A DNA stretch of 27,543 nucleotides, taken from assembly GCA_019118845.1 (NCBI GenBank), contig DWYE01000125.1, positions 1 to 27,543 on the forward strand. Direction: 5' to 3'. The position numbers and the translations under genes are program-made. This document shows positions 15,947 to 22,795 of this stretch, piece by piece (position 1 is the first letter of the stretch; the number at the start of each line of letters is the position of its first letter). Under the pieces are notes generated by a model. That model was not told the origin of the DNA and searched no databases. It worked only from the letters and a program-made list of their open reading frames with translations. Source of the DNA: Anaeromassilibacillus stercoravium. GTDB taxonomy: Bacteria; Bacillota; Clostridia; Oscillospirales; Acutalibacteraceae.

Positions 15947-15976
15947 ATTATACGCCATTTCCCCCATCTGTTACAA
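15947..15976 (-). promoter_or_regulatory. Sigma-A-type promoter of the SipW-type surface gene
   Basis: Minus strand: -35 TTGTAA (15971-15976), an 18-base spacer, and -10 TATAAT (15947-15952). The start would be near 15940, about 58 bases ahead of the ATG at 15882. Confidence 0.7.
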
Positions 15977-16138
15977 GTATTTATCCGAAGAAAAAGCAAA
16001 GGATTTCCAAAAATTTTGTACGGCTTGGCTATCTTTTGGTAAAACATCGATATCCAGGGCCATCAACCGCCGTCCCGATTGGGGAACGGGCCTTGCATAC
16101 AACCGCCCTTTGCCCGGGAAAGAATCCCCAAAGGGTGC

Positions 16139-16172
16139 AAAAAGGCCGCCCCGGGAAGCTCCCAGGGCAGCC
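16139..16172 (-). terminator. Intrinsic terminator of the operon after pnp
   Basis: A 13-bp stem, 16144-16156 with 16160-16172 (all pairs form, two of them G-U on the RNA), and a 3-base loop. On the minus strand it is followed by TTTTT. It lies 13 bp beyond the pnp stop and closes the long operon. Confidence 0.85.
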
Positions 16173-16185
16173 AGTTCCTGCCTTC

Positions 16186-18420
16186 TTATTTATTGGGCTT
16201 CTTATTGGTATTGGCGATAAACCCGTTGCTGGCGCGCGGGCGGTCGTCTCTGCGGCGGAAATGCCCTCCGTCGCGGCGCTCCGGGCGGCGCGGGGAATCC
16301 GAGATCGTGTTCTCCGGCACCAGGCCCTCCACCTCGATCAGTGCATCGCGGCGGGACAGGTTCAAACGGCCCTTGTCGTCGATCTCCAACACCTTGACCA
16401 TGACCTCGTCGCCCACATTGACAACGTCCGTCACCTTCTCGGTGCGCTTCACATCCAGGCGGGAGATATGCACCAGGCCCTCCTTGCCGGGGGCGATCTC
16501 TACAAATGCGCCGAAGTCCATAATGCGCGTGACCTTGCCGTTGTAAATGGCGCCCGGCTCCGGATCGTTGACAATGGTGTCCACGATCGTCAGTGCGCGC
16601 TGGCAATTGTCCTTATCGAGGCCGGAAATAAACACATGGCCGTCCTCTTCCACATCCATCTTGACGTCGCACTCGGCGCAGATCTTCTGGATGACCTTGC
16701 CGCCGGAACCGATGACCTCGCGGATCTTGTCCACCGGGATCACAGTGCTCATCATCTTCGGCGCATACTTGGAGAGCTCCTTGCGCGGCTCCGGAATGCA
16801 CTTGAGGATGATCTCATCGATGATGTAGTTGCGGGCCTTGTGGGTCTTTTCCAGCGCTTCCTTGACCATCTCCGGGGTCAGGCCGCTGATCTTGAGGTCC
16901 ATCTGGATGGCGGTGATGCCCTCCTTGGTGCCCGCGACCTTGAAGTCCATGTCGCCGAAGAAGTCCTCCACGCCCTGGATGTCCACCATGGTCATCCAGC
17001 GCTCGCCCTCTGTGATGAGGCCGCAGGAGATGCCGGCCACCGGCGCCTTGATCGGCACGCCGGCCGCCATCAGCGCCAGGGTGGAACCGCAGATGGACGC
17101 CTGGGAGGTGGAACCGTTTGAGGAAAGCACCTCGGAGACCAGGCGGTATGCATACGGGAATTCCTCCACCGACGGGATCACCGGCACCAGTGCGCGCTCT
17201 GCCAATGCGCCGTGACCGATTTCACGGCGGCCCGGGCCGCGGCTGGGCTTCGTCTCACCGACGGAGTAGGACGGGAAATTGTACTGGTGGATATAGCGCT
17301 TGAACTCCTCCTCGTCGATGCCGTCCAGCATCTGCTGGTCGCTGACCGGCCCGAGGGTCGCTACAGTGAGCACCTGCGTCTGGCCGCGGGTGAACATGCC
17401 GGAACCGTGCACGCGCGGGAGCAGGTCGATCTCTGCCGCAAGCGGACGCATCTGGTCCATCTGACGGCCGTCCACGCGCTTCTGCTCGTCCAGCAGCCAG
17501 CGGCGGACAATGTATTTCTGGGTGCGGTACATGCATTCCTCGATCTTGGCCTCCTGCTCGGGGTAGATCGGGTCGAACTTCTCATGCACCTTCTCATAGA
17601 TCGGCTTGAGGCGTTCGTCGCGGACGTTCTTGTCGTCCGTATCGAGGGCGTACTTCACGTCCTCCATGGCGAATTCTTTGATGGCGTTGAGCATCTCTTC
17701 GTCCGGCTCGTTGCTCGGGTAGCTGAACTTCTCCTTGCCGATCTCCTTCTGGATGCCCTTGATGAACTCGATGATCTTCTGGTTGGCCTCGTGGCCCGCC
17801 ATGATGCCGTTGTACATCTCTTCGTCGGTGACGATCTTCGCGCCCGCCTCGATCATGGCGATGCGCTCGTCCGTGGAAGCGACGGTGACGGCCATACGGC
17901 TCTTTTCACGCTGTTCCGAGGTCGGGTTGATGATATATTCGCCGTCGATCAGGCCGACGGATACGCCGGAGATCGGGCCGTTCCACGGGATGTCGGAGAT
18001 GGTCAGCGCGATGGAGGTGCCGACCATGGCGGCGATCTCGGGCAGGCAATCGTGGTCCACGCTCATCACGGTGCAGACGACGGAGACGTCGTTGCGCATG
18101 TCCTTCGGGAACAGCGGGCGGATCGGGCGGTCGATCACGCGGGACGTCAAAATCGCCTTATCGCTCGGGCGTCCCTCCCTCTTGAGGAAGGAACCGGGGA
18201 TCTTGCCCACCGCATAGAGCTTCTCTTCAAAGTCCACGGAAAGCGGGAAGAAATCCACGCCCTCGCGCGGCTTCGCGGAAGCGGTCACCGCGACATGCAC
18301 CACGGTGTCGCCGTAGCGGACCAGGCATTCGCCGTTTGCGAGCTGCGCCATCTTGCCGGTTTCAATCACCAGCGGACGTCCGGCAAAATCCGTTTCAAAC
18401 GTTCTGAAATTTTCAAACAT
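16186..18420 (-). CDS. pnp: Polynucleotide phosphorylase
   Basis: Phosphorolytic 3'-5' exoribonuclease of mRNA decay, forming a trimeric ring and a partner of degradosome-like complexes. 744 aa, normal length. Order: first RNase PH domain (about 10-145, GVDFFPLSVDFEEKLYAVGK), a helical linker, and a second RNase PH domain (about 315-545). The second carries the catalytic-region motifs GETKPSRGPGRREIGHGALA, SNGSTSQASICGSTLALMAA and GVEDFFGDMDFKVAGT. Then come a KH domain (IREVIGSGGKVIQKI) and an S1 domain (GKVTRIMDFGAFVEIAPGKE), ending in a basic Arg-rich tail. ATG 18420 follows AGGAGGAGACAAG. It is downstream of rpsO in the usual order, but with a 327-bp hairpin-rich spacer. Confidence 0.98.
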   Translation of the reverse strand: MFENFRTFETDFAGRPLVIETGKMAQLANGECLVRYGDTVVHVAVTASAKPREGVDFFPLSVDFEEKLYAVGKIPGSFLKREGRPSDKAILTSRVIDRPIRPLFPKDMRNDVSVVCTVMSVDHDCLPEIAAMVGTSIALTISDIPWNGPISGVSVGLIDGEYIINPTSEQREKSRMAVTVASTDERIAMIEAGAKIVTDEEMYNGIMAGHEANQKIIEFIKGIQKEIGKEKFSYPSNEPDEEMLNAIKEFAMEDVKYALDTDDKNVRDERLKPIYEKVHEKFDPIYPEQEAKIEECMYRTQKYIVRRWLLDEQKRVDGRQMDQMRPLAAEIDLLPRVHGSGMFTRGQTQVLTVATLGPVSDQQMLDGIDEEEFKRYIHQYNFPSYSVGETKPSRGPGRREIGHGALAERALVPVIPSVEEFPYAYRLVSEVLSSNGSTSQASICGSTLALMAAGVPIKAPVAGISCGLITEGERWMTMVDIQGVEDFFGDMDFKVAGTKEGITAIQMDLKISGLTPEMVKEALEKTHKARNYIIDEIILKCIPEPRKELSKYAPKMMSTVIPVDKIREVIGSGGKVIQKICAECDVKMDVEEDGHVFISGLDKDNCQRALTIVDTIVNDPEPGAIYNGKVTRIMDFGAFVEIAPGKEGLVHISRLDVKRTEKVTDVVNVGDEVMVKVLEIDDKGRLNLSRRDALIEVEGLVPENTISDSPRRPERRDGGHFRRRDDRPRASNGFIANTNKKPNK

Positions 18421-18747
18421 CTTGTCTCCTCCTAGAATCAGAAATGCATGGTTCTCTCATCTTGCCCCGGAAAGCCCACCGGCAACCGGCAAAAATGGCC
18501 GTCCGGCCCTTTCCAAGGGCGTCTGTCAATCTGTCCATTGGGTTGCAACCCCTTCGGGAGGAAACAGGTTTAGCAATGAAACCAGCCCCGCGCCGGGCGC
18601 GGCGTTCGTTTCACGGCTAAGGCCTGCACTTCCCATCGGGATCGGGCAAACAGGCGGCAACCGGCGCTTGACGCGGCGGCGCCTCCCTCTGCCTGAACGC
18701 GCAGAAGGGCAGACGGCAAAATGCCGCCTGCCCCAGCCAATGTTTTC
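18421..18747 (-). other. Hairpin-rich rpsO-pnp spacer
   Basis: 327 bp without a gene. Visible structures: a 12-bp stem just after rpsO (18707-18718 with 18722-18733, 3-base loop) without a U tract; a two-part hairpin with TGAAAC/GTTTCA (18577-18582/18608-18613) enclosing CCGCGC/GCGCGG (18588-18593/18597-18602); and the palindrome GGGTTGCAACCC (18540-18551). In other bacteria the rpsO-pnp region is processed by RNase III and autoregulated by PNPase; whether that holds here is inference. Confidence 0.6.
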
Positions 18748-19011
18748 TTATTTACGGATGCCGAGCTTGGCAATGATCGCACGATAGCGCTCGATGTCCA
18801 CACGCATGAGGTAGTTGAGCAGGTTTCTTCTCTGGCCAACCATCTTCAGCAGGCCGCGGCGGGAGTGATGGTCCTTCTGATGGATCTTCAAATGCGCCGT
18901 CAGATCGTTGATTCTCTTGGTGAGGACTGCGATCTGGACTTCCGGGGAACCGGTGTCGCCCTCGTGCATCGCATATTCCTGGATAATGGCTGTCTTTTCT
19001 TCTTTCAGCAT
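18748..19011 (-). CDS. rpsO: Ribosomal protein S15
   Basis: 30S subunit protein that binds 16S rRNA helices in the central domain and bridges to 23S rRNA. 87 aa from ATG 19011, with AGGTGG 8 bases upstream; a GTG four codons earlier overlaps the RBS and is rejected. Family blocks: HEGDTGSPEVQIAVLTKRIN, LKIHQKDHHSRRGLLKMVGQ and LLNYLMRVDIERYRAIIAKL. It sits between ribF and pnp as in most Firmicutes and has its own promoter at 19168-19196. Confidence 0.98.
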   Translation of the reverse strand: MLKEEKTAIIQEYAMHEGDTGSPEVQIAVLTKRINDLTAHLKIHQKDHHSRRGLLKMVGQRRNLLNYLMRVDIERYRAIIAKLGIRK

Positions 19012-19160
19012 GTGCTTTTCCACCTTTTCTAAAATTTGGGAGCAAACCCCTTTTCTATGCGCCCATATTCACAGTAGCAGGCCGGTGTCTGCCCGACCGG
19101 GCTTACCCCTGCAACCGGGAATAGGGTAGCCTCGCACGCCCCATATTTCCGGGGCAAAAC
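19012..19160 (-). promoter_or_regulatory. rpsO: rpsO leader, candidate S15 autoregulatory RNA
   Basis: About 150 bases between the predicted transcription start and the rpsO ATG. The minus strand starts with a GCCCC/GGGGC hairpin and has a second GC-rich inverted region (around 19075-19115, GGGTAAGCCCGGTCGGGCAG). S15 leaders in several bacteria fold into structures that bind S15 and repress translation; this leader has the right position and length, but no match to a specific class was tested. Confidence 0.35.
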
Positions 19161-19167
19161 TACAGGT

Positions 19168-19196
19168 ATTATACCACGGGCATTTCCTTTTGTAAA
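19168..19196 (-). promoter_or_regulatory. Strong sigma-A promoter for rpsO-pnp
   Basis: Minus strand: -35 TTTACA (19191-19196), exactly 17 bases, and -10 TATAAT (19168-19173). It overlaps the last codons and stop of ribF. Confidence 0.8.
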
Positions 19197-20095
19197 TATG
19201 CGGAAATGATCTTTTTTGCCGTCTCCGCGTTTTGCAGGATGTTGTTCTGAAGCTCTTCGATCCCGCTGAATTTCTTCTCCGGGCGAATGAAATCGATCAG
19301 GTCCACGCGGATATTTTCCCCGTACAGCTCCTCGCCGTGGTATTCGGGGATCCATGTCTCGCTCAGCGGCGCATCCGCGCCGACAGTCGGCTTCACGCCG
19401 ACGTTTGTGACGCCGTAATAATCGCCGTCGTTCAGGCTGACCAGGGAGGCGTATACGCCGAAGCGCGGCAGCACAAAGCCCTCGGTGAAGACCTGGTTGA
19501 TGGTCGGGGTGCCCATGGTGCGGCCCAGCTGCCGGCCGCGCACAATCTCGAAATCGTAGCCGAACGGCCGCCCCAGCAGACGCTCCGCAGCCGCCACATC
19601 CCCCTGCTGCACCAGCGCGCGGATGCGGGTCGAGCTCACAGTCTCGCCGTCCACCTCCACCGCGGGCACGATTTCACAGCCGATGCCGCGCTCCTCGCAG
19701 AGCGCCTGGAGCATCTCCGGCGTGCCCGCGCCCTTGTAGCCAAAAGTGAAGTTAAACCCGCAGCAGACCTTCCAGGCGTGGCAGACCCGCACCAGGACTT
19801 CGTCCACAAACTGCTCCGGGCTCATGGTCCGGATCGCCGCGAAGCGCAGGGAATACACCTGCTGCACGCCCATCTGCTCCAACAGGTGGAGCTTCTGGCG
19901 CTTGGTGACCAGCTGCCCGCCGGATTTCCCGCCCAGCTCCTCGAGCGGGTCCGCAAAGGTCAGCACGGACGGCGTCAGGCCCGGCGCACACGCCGCGCGG
20001 ATCACACGCCGGTGCCCCAGATGCAGGCCGTCAAAGCAGCCGAGAGCGACCGCGGCCCGCGGCGCGCCCGGAGTCAAATCATGGTATACGTTCAT
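19169..20095 (-). CDS. ribF: Bifunctional riboflavin kinase / FAD synthetase
   Basis: Converts riboflavin to FMN and FMN to FAD with ATP. 308 aa, the usual length. The N-terminal FAD-synthetase (nucleotidyltransferase) domain has GCFDGLHLGH at residues 19-28 and, later, the SSTRIRALVQQGD block. The C-terminal riboflavin-kinase barrel has the GTPTIN motif, GVTNVGVKPTVG, and the catalytic-region ETWIPEYHGEELYGENIRVD. ATG 20095 follows AAAGGA at 8 bases. It lies 91 bp after truB and its last bases contain the rpsO promoter. Confidence 0.97.
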   Translation of the reverse strand: MNVYHDLTPGAPRAAVALGCFDGLHLGHRRVIRAACAPGLTPSVLTFADPLEELGGKSGGQLVTKRQKLHLLEQMGVQQVYSLRFAAIRTMSPEQFVDEVLVRVCHAWKVCCGFNFTFGYKGAGTPEMLQALCEERGIGCEIVPAVEVDGETVSSTRIRALVQQGDVAAAERLLGRPFGYDFEIVRGRQLGRTMGTPTINQVFTEGFVLPRFGVYASLVSLNDGDYYGVTNVGVKPTVGADAPLSETWIPEYHGEELYGENIRVDLIDFIRPEKKFSGIEELQNNILQNAETAKKIISAYLQKEMPVV

Positions 20096-20186
20096 AGATG
20101 GTTCCTTTATCTCCCTGCCCGTCCGCCGGCAGCCTGAAAGGGCTCCCAGCCCGCCCCTGCGGGGGCCGGCCTCCCTTGCGCCGCCG

Positions 20187-21089
20187 TCAGACGAATAGCT
20201 TCAAAATTTTTAATTCGTTTGCACCGCGGTCCACGGTCCCCAGCCCCAGGAAGGTTCCCTCGGGGCCGTACACCCGCAGCCGCAGCCCGTCCGCCGCATT
20301 CTGTTTAGCGAGCGCCGTACGCCCCAGGTCGAGGCTTCCGCCGTTGCGGAACCGGACCGCCTGTGCCGCCGACACGCGCAGCGCGGGCCGCTCGGAAAAC
20401 AGCCGGTCCACCGGGAGCACGCGCGATTCCAGCTTCCCCTCTTCCGCCAAAGCGCGCGCACCGTCGAGGGGGACGGCGTCCTCCAATGAGAATCCGCACG
20501 CCGACGTCCGCCGCAGCGCGGTCATCACGCCGTATGTGCCGAGCGCAGCGGCAATGTCCGCGCACAGGGTGCGGATATAGGTCCCTTTGGAACAGCGCAC
20601 CTCCAGCGCGCCGGTCTGGGAGGCTTCGTCAAAGCGGATGCATTCCAGCGTTTCAATCGTGACCGGGCGTTTTTCCCGCTCCACCGTGATCCCCTGGCGC
20701 GCGAGTTCATACAACCGCTTGCCATCCTTGCGCACAGCGGAGTACATCGGCGGCTCCTGGAGGATATTTCCACGGAAATGCGGGAGCGCCGCCAGCAGCG
20801 CTTCCTTTGTCACGCGCACATCGCTGCGCGCAAGCACCTCCCCGGTGGAGTCCTGGGTATCCGTGGCGTAGCCGAAGGCGAATTCCGCGCGGTATTCCTT
20901 GCTGGTGTCCTCCAGCAGGGACGCCGCCCGGGTCGCCTTTCCCAGCAGGATGGGCAAGACGCCCGTCGCCATGGGGTCCAGTGTCCCCGTGTGCCCGGTC
21001 TTTTCGCGCCCGGCGAGGCGCCGCACCACGGCGACCACATCGAAGGAGGTGTAATCCGCCGGTTTGTCCACCACCAGGACGCCGTTCAC
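20187..21089 (-). CDS. truB: tRNA pseudouridine-55 synthase
   Basis: Makes pseudouridine 55 in the T-loop of elongator tRNAs. 300 aa from a GTG start at 21087-21089 (read VNGVLVVDKP), with AAGGAGG 8 bases upstream; the GTG overlaps the TGA of nrnA (GTGA), indicating coupled translation. A longer open frame to 21536 is only antiparallel coding of nrnA. Motifs: GVLVVDKPADYTSFDVV, GHTGTLDPMATGVLPILLGK with the catalytic Asp at residue 38, and RCSKGTYIRTLCADI; the C-terminus has a short PUA-like extension ending LGLGTVDRGANELKILKLF. Confidence 0.97.
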   Translation of the reverse strand: MNGVLVVDKPADYTSFDVVAVVRRLAGREKTGHTGTLDPMATGVLPILLGKATRAASLLEDTSKEYRAEFAFGYATDTQDSTGEVLARSDVRVTKEALLAALPHFRGNILQEPPMYSAVRKDGKRLYELARQGITVEREKRPVTIETLECIRFDEASQTGALEVRCSKGTYIRTLCADIAAALGTYGVMTALRRTSACGFSLEDAVPLDGARALAEEGKLESRVLPVDRLFSERPALRVSAAQAVRFRNGGSLDLGRTALAKQNAADGLRLRVYGPEGTFLGLGTVDRGANELKILKLFV

Positions 21090-22054
21090 CGGCCGTCCTC
21101 CTTCTGCTGTTCCAGATACGCGCCGATTGCGGCGACGATGCGCTCGGTCGCCGCTTCCTTTGGCCCCGGAAGCGTACAGCCCGCCGCGCACGCATGGCCG
21201 CCGCCGTCGAACAGCGCGCAGATCTGCGCCGCGTTCACCGGCTCCTGTGTGCGCAGGGAGACCTTGTATTCCCCGCTTTTCTTTTCGCGCAGGGTGACGC
21301 CGACCAGCACCCCTTCGATCTGGCGCGGGATGGCCGCCAGCCCCTCCAAATCGTCCTCGCAGGCGCCCGATTCCGCAATCATATCGCGCAGGATGTACAC
21401 GACGGCGCACCGGTCGTCCAGGTAGAAGTTCATGGAGTCCAAAACCCGGCGCTCCATCTCCAGCCGGGCGCGGGTCTTGGTATCGAACATCTCGCGGTTG
21501 ATGGCGGCCGCGTCGATGCCGGTCTCCATCATGCACGCGGCGATGCGGTACGTGCGCGGCGTCGCGTTCGTATATTTAAAGCATCCGGTATCCGTGGTGA
21601 TGCCGGTATAGATGGCCTCGGCGATCTCCGGCGTGATCTTCGCACCCAATTTGGTGATGAGCGCATAGATGATCTCCGTGGTCGCGGCGGCTGTGCTGTC
21701 CACATACGTGTATTTTGCAAAGGTGCGGTTGCCCGCGTGGTGGTCGATGCAGAGGTCCACGCGGCCCTCGTATTCCTCGCGGATGGGTTCGCCCAGCAGG
21801 TCGATGTCCGCGACGTCCACCGCCACAACCGTCTTTGGCTCAAATTCCTGTTTTTTCACGCCGCGGAACATAAAGGCGTACTTTGCGCTGACCGCATGGC
21901 GGCAGCGCGTTTTGGCGCGTTTGCCCATGCTTTGCAGCGCCATACAAAGCGCGGCGGCCGAACCAAACGTATCCCCATCCGGGAATTGATGGCTCAAAAT
22001 GACGATGTCGTCCGCACGGCGCAGATACTCCGCCGCGTCATCCAGGCTGATCAT
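21086..22054 (-). CDS. nrnA: DHH-family oligoribonuclease / pAp phosphatase
   Basis: Degrades 2-5-mer RNA leftovers and 3'-phosphoadenosine-5'-phosphate. 322 aa. N-terminal DHH domain: ILSHQFPDGDTFGSAAALCM (motif I, with Gln-Phe between His and Pro), VVAVDVADIDLL (motif II), CIDHHAGNRTFAKYTYVDST (DHH motif) and GITTDTGCFKYTNATPRT (motif IV). C-terminal DHHA1 domain with VSLRTQEPVNAAQICALFDG and GGGHACAAGCTLPG. ATG 22054 has GGGGAG about 11 bases upstream. It is translationally coupled to truB downstream. Family members differ in preference between nanoRNA, pAp and cyclic-di-nucleotide products. Confidence 0.93.
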   Translation of the reverse strand: MISLDDAAEYLRRADDIVILSHQFPDGDTFGSAAALCMALQSMGKRAKTRCRHAVSAKYAFMFRGVKKQEFEPKTVVAVDVADIDLLGEPIREEYEGRVDLCIDHHAGNRTFAKYTYVDSTAAATTEIIYALITKLGAKITPEIAEAIYTGITTDTGCFKYTNATPRTYRIAACMMETGIDAAAINREMFDTKTRARLEMERRVLDSMNFYLDDRCAVVYILRDMIAESGACEDDLEGLAAIPRQIEGVLVGVTLREKKSGEYKVSLRTQEPVNAAQICALFDGGGHACAAGCTLPGPKEAATERIVAAIGAYLEQQKEDGR

Positions 22055-22354
22055 CGTTTGCTACACTCCCCTTTCGGTCTCCGGAATGTCTTCTCCGTCT
22101 GTTTTCAAAATTCTTCCCGTTCTTGCCCGCAGGCAGCCGCCGGGGATCCCTTCCGGCCTGGGGTTGTCCGCCCGGCTTGTTTGGCCCCGGTCCCCCAAAG
22201 CCAAAAGCGTGTGGAACGCCTGAAGCGGGGACGTGCCGGGGATTCCTGCGAATCCCCGCCGGGAAATCCCAAAGGGATTCCCGGGCGCGGTCCCTTCGGA
22301 CCGCGCGCACGTCCCCGCCGCCCCGCGTTCCCCCGGGGCTCCCCCGGCGGTTGG
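22055..22354 (-). other. Hairpin-rich rbfA-nrnA spacer
   Basis: 300 bp without a gene, very GC-rich in its rbfA-proximal half. It contains the predicted four-way junction at 22225-22318 (listed separately). The nrnA-proximal half has no clear structure beyond the nrnA RBS. Confidence 0.6.
22225..22318. repeat. Four-way-junction inverted-repeat element
   Basis: An outer 12-bp perfect stem (22225-22236 with 22307-22318) encloses three adjacent hairpins. Hairpin 1: GGGGATTC (22238-22245) / GAATCCCC (22250-22257), loop CTGC. Hairpin 2: CCGGGAAATCCC (22259-22270) / GGGATTCCCGG (22274-22284), one bulged A, loop AAA. Hairpin 3: GCGCGGTCC (22285-22293) / GGACCGCGC (22298-22306), loop CTTC. Almost every base is paired. 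The same fold is possible on either strand and as a DNA cruciform. Confidence 0.8.
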
Positions 22355-22726
22355 TTAGGGTTCTTCCTCCTGTCCGTCCTCCTTGGGAAGCGGCAGGTCG
22401 TTTAAAATTTTCGAAATGTTTGCGCTGTATTCGATGGAGTCCGTCGCCTTAAAGTGCATCTCCGGCACATGGCGCAGGCGCAGCCGCTGGCCCAGCTCCC
22501 GGCGGATATAGCCGGATGCGGACTTCAAGCCCTGTGTCGCCTGCTTTGCGTGCTCCATGCCTTCCATCGCGCTGATATAGACGGTGCAGTACGAGAGGTC
22601 GCTCGACACATCCACGCGCACAATACTGATTAATCCCTGCACGCGCGGGTCCTTGAGCTCCCGGAAAATCGCGGTGAGCTCCCGGCGGATGTCCTCCGTC
22701 GTCCGTCCCATTCTATGGCTTGGCAT
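22355..22726 (-). CDS. rbfA: Ribosome-binding factor A
   Basis: 30S-subunit maturation factor that binds free 30S particles. 123 aa, normal length, type-II KH-like fold. Blocks: RMGRTTEDIRRELTAIFREL, DPRVQGLISIVRVDVSSDLS, ATQGLKSASGYIRRELGQRL and LRHVPEMHFKATDSIEYSAN. The C-terminus is acidic. ATG 22726 has GGAGGTG 7 bases upstream. It lies 69 bp downstream of infB, the conserved order. Confidence 0.96.
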   Translation of the reverse strand: MPSHRMGRTTEDIRRELTAIFRELKDPRVQGLISIVRVDVSSDLSYCTVYISAMEGMEHAKQATQGLKSASGYIRRELGQRLRLRHVPEMHFKATDSIEYSANISKILNDLPLPKEDGQEEEP

Positions 22727-22795
22727 CTTGTTTCACCTCCGCGGCCGCAGCGCGCCAGCGCGCCCCGGGCCGTCCCGGACAACCGGCAAAACCGG

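Larger units (their letters stand above)
15883..16185. other. Spacer between pnp and the SipW-type surface gene
   Basis: About 300 bp without a gene. It contains the pnp terminator (16139-16172) and the promoter of the surface gene (15947-15976). The middle part (15977-16138) shows no feature I can support. Confidence 0.6.

Noticed and set aside
17212..18435. Long plus-strand frame opposite pnp
   Set aside because: Antisense of pnp codons; no RBS and no domain.
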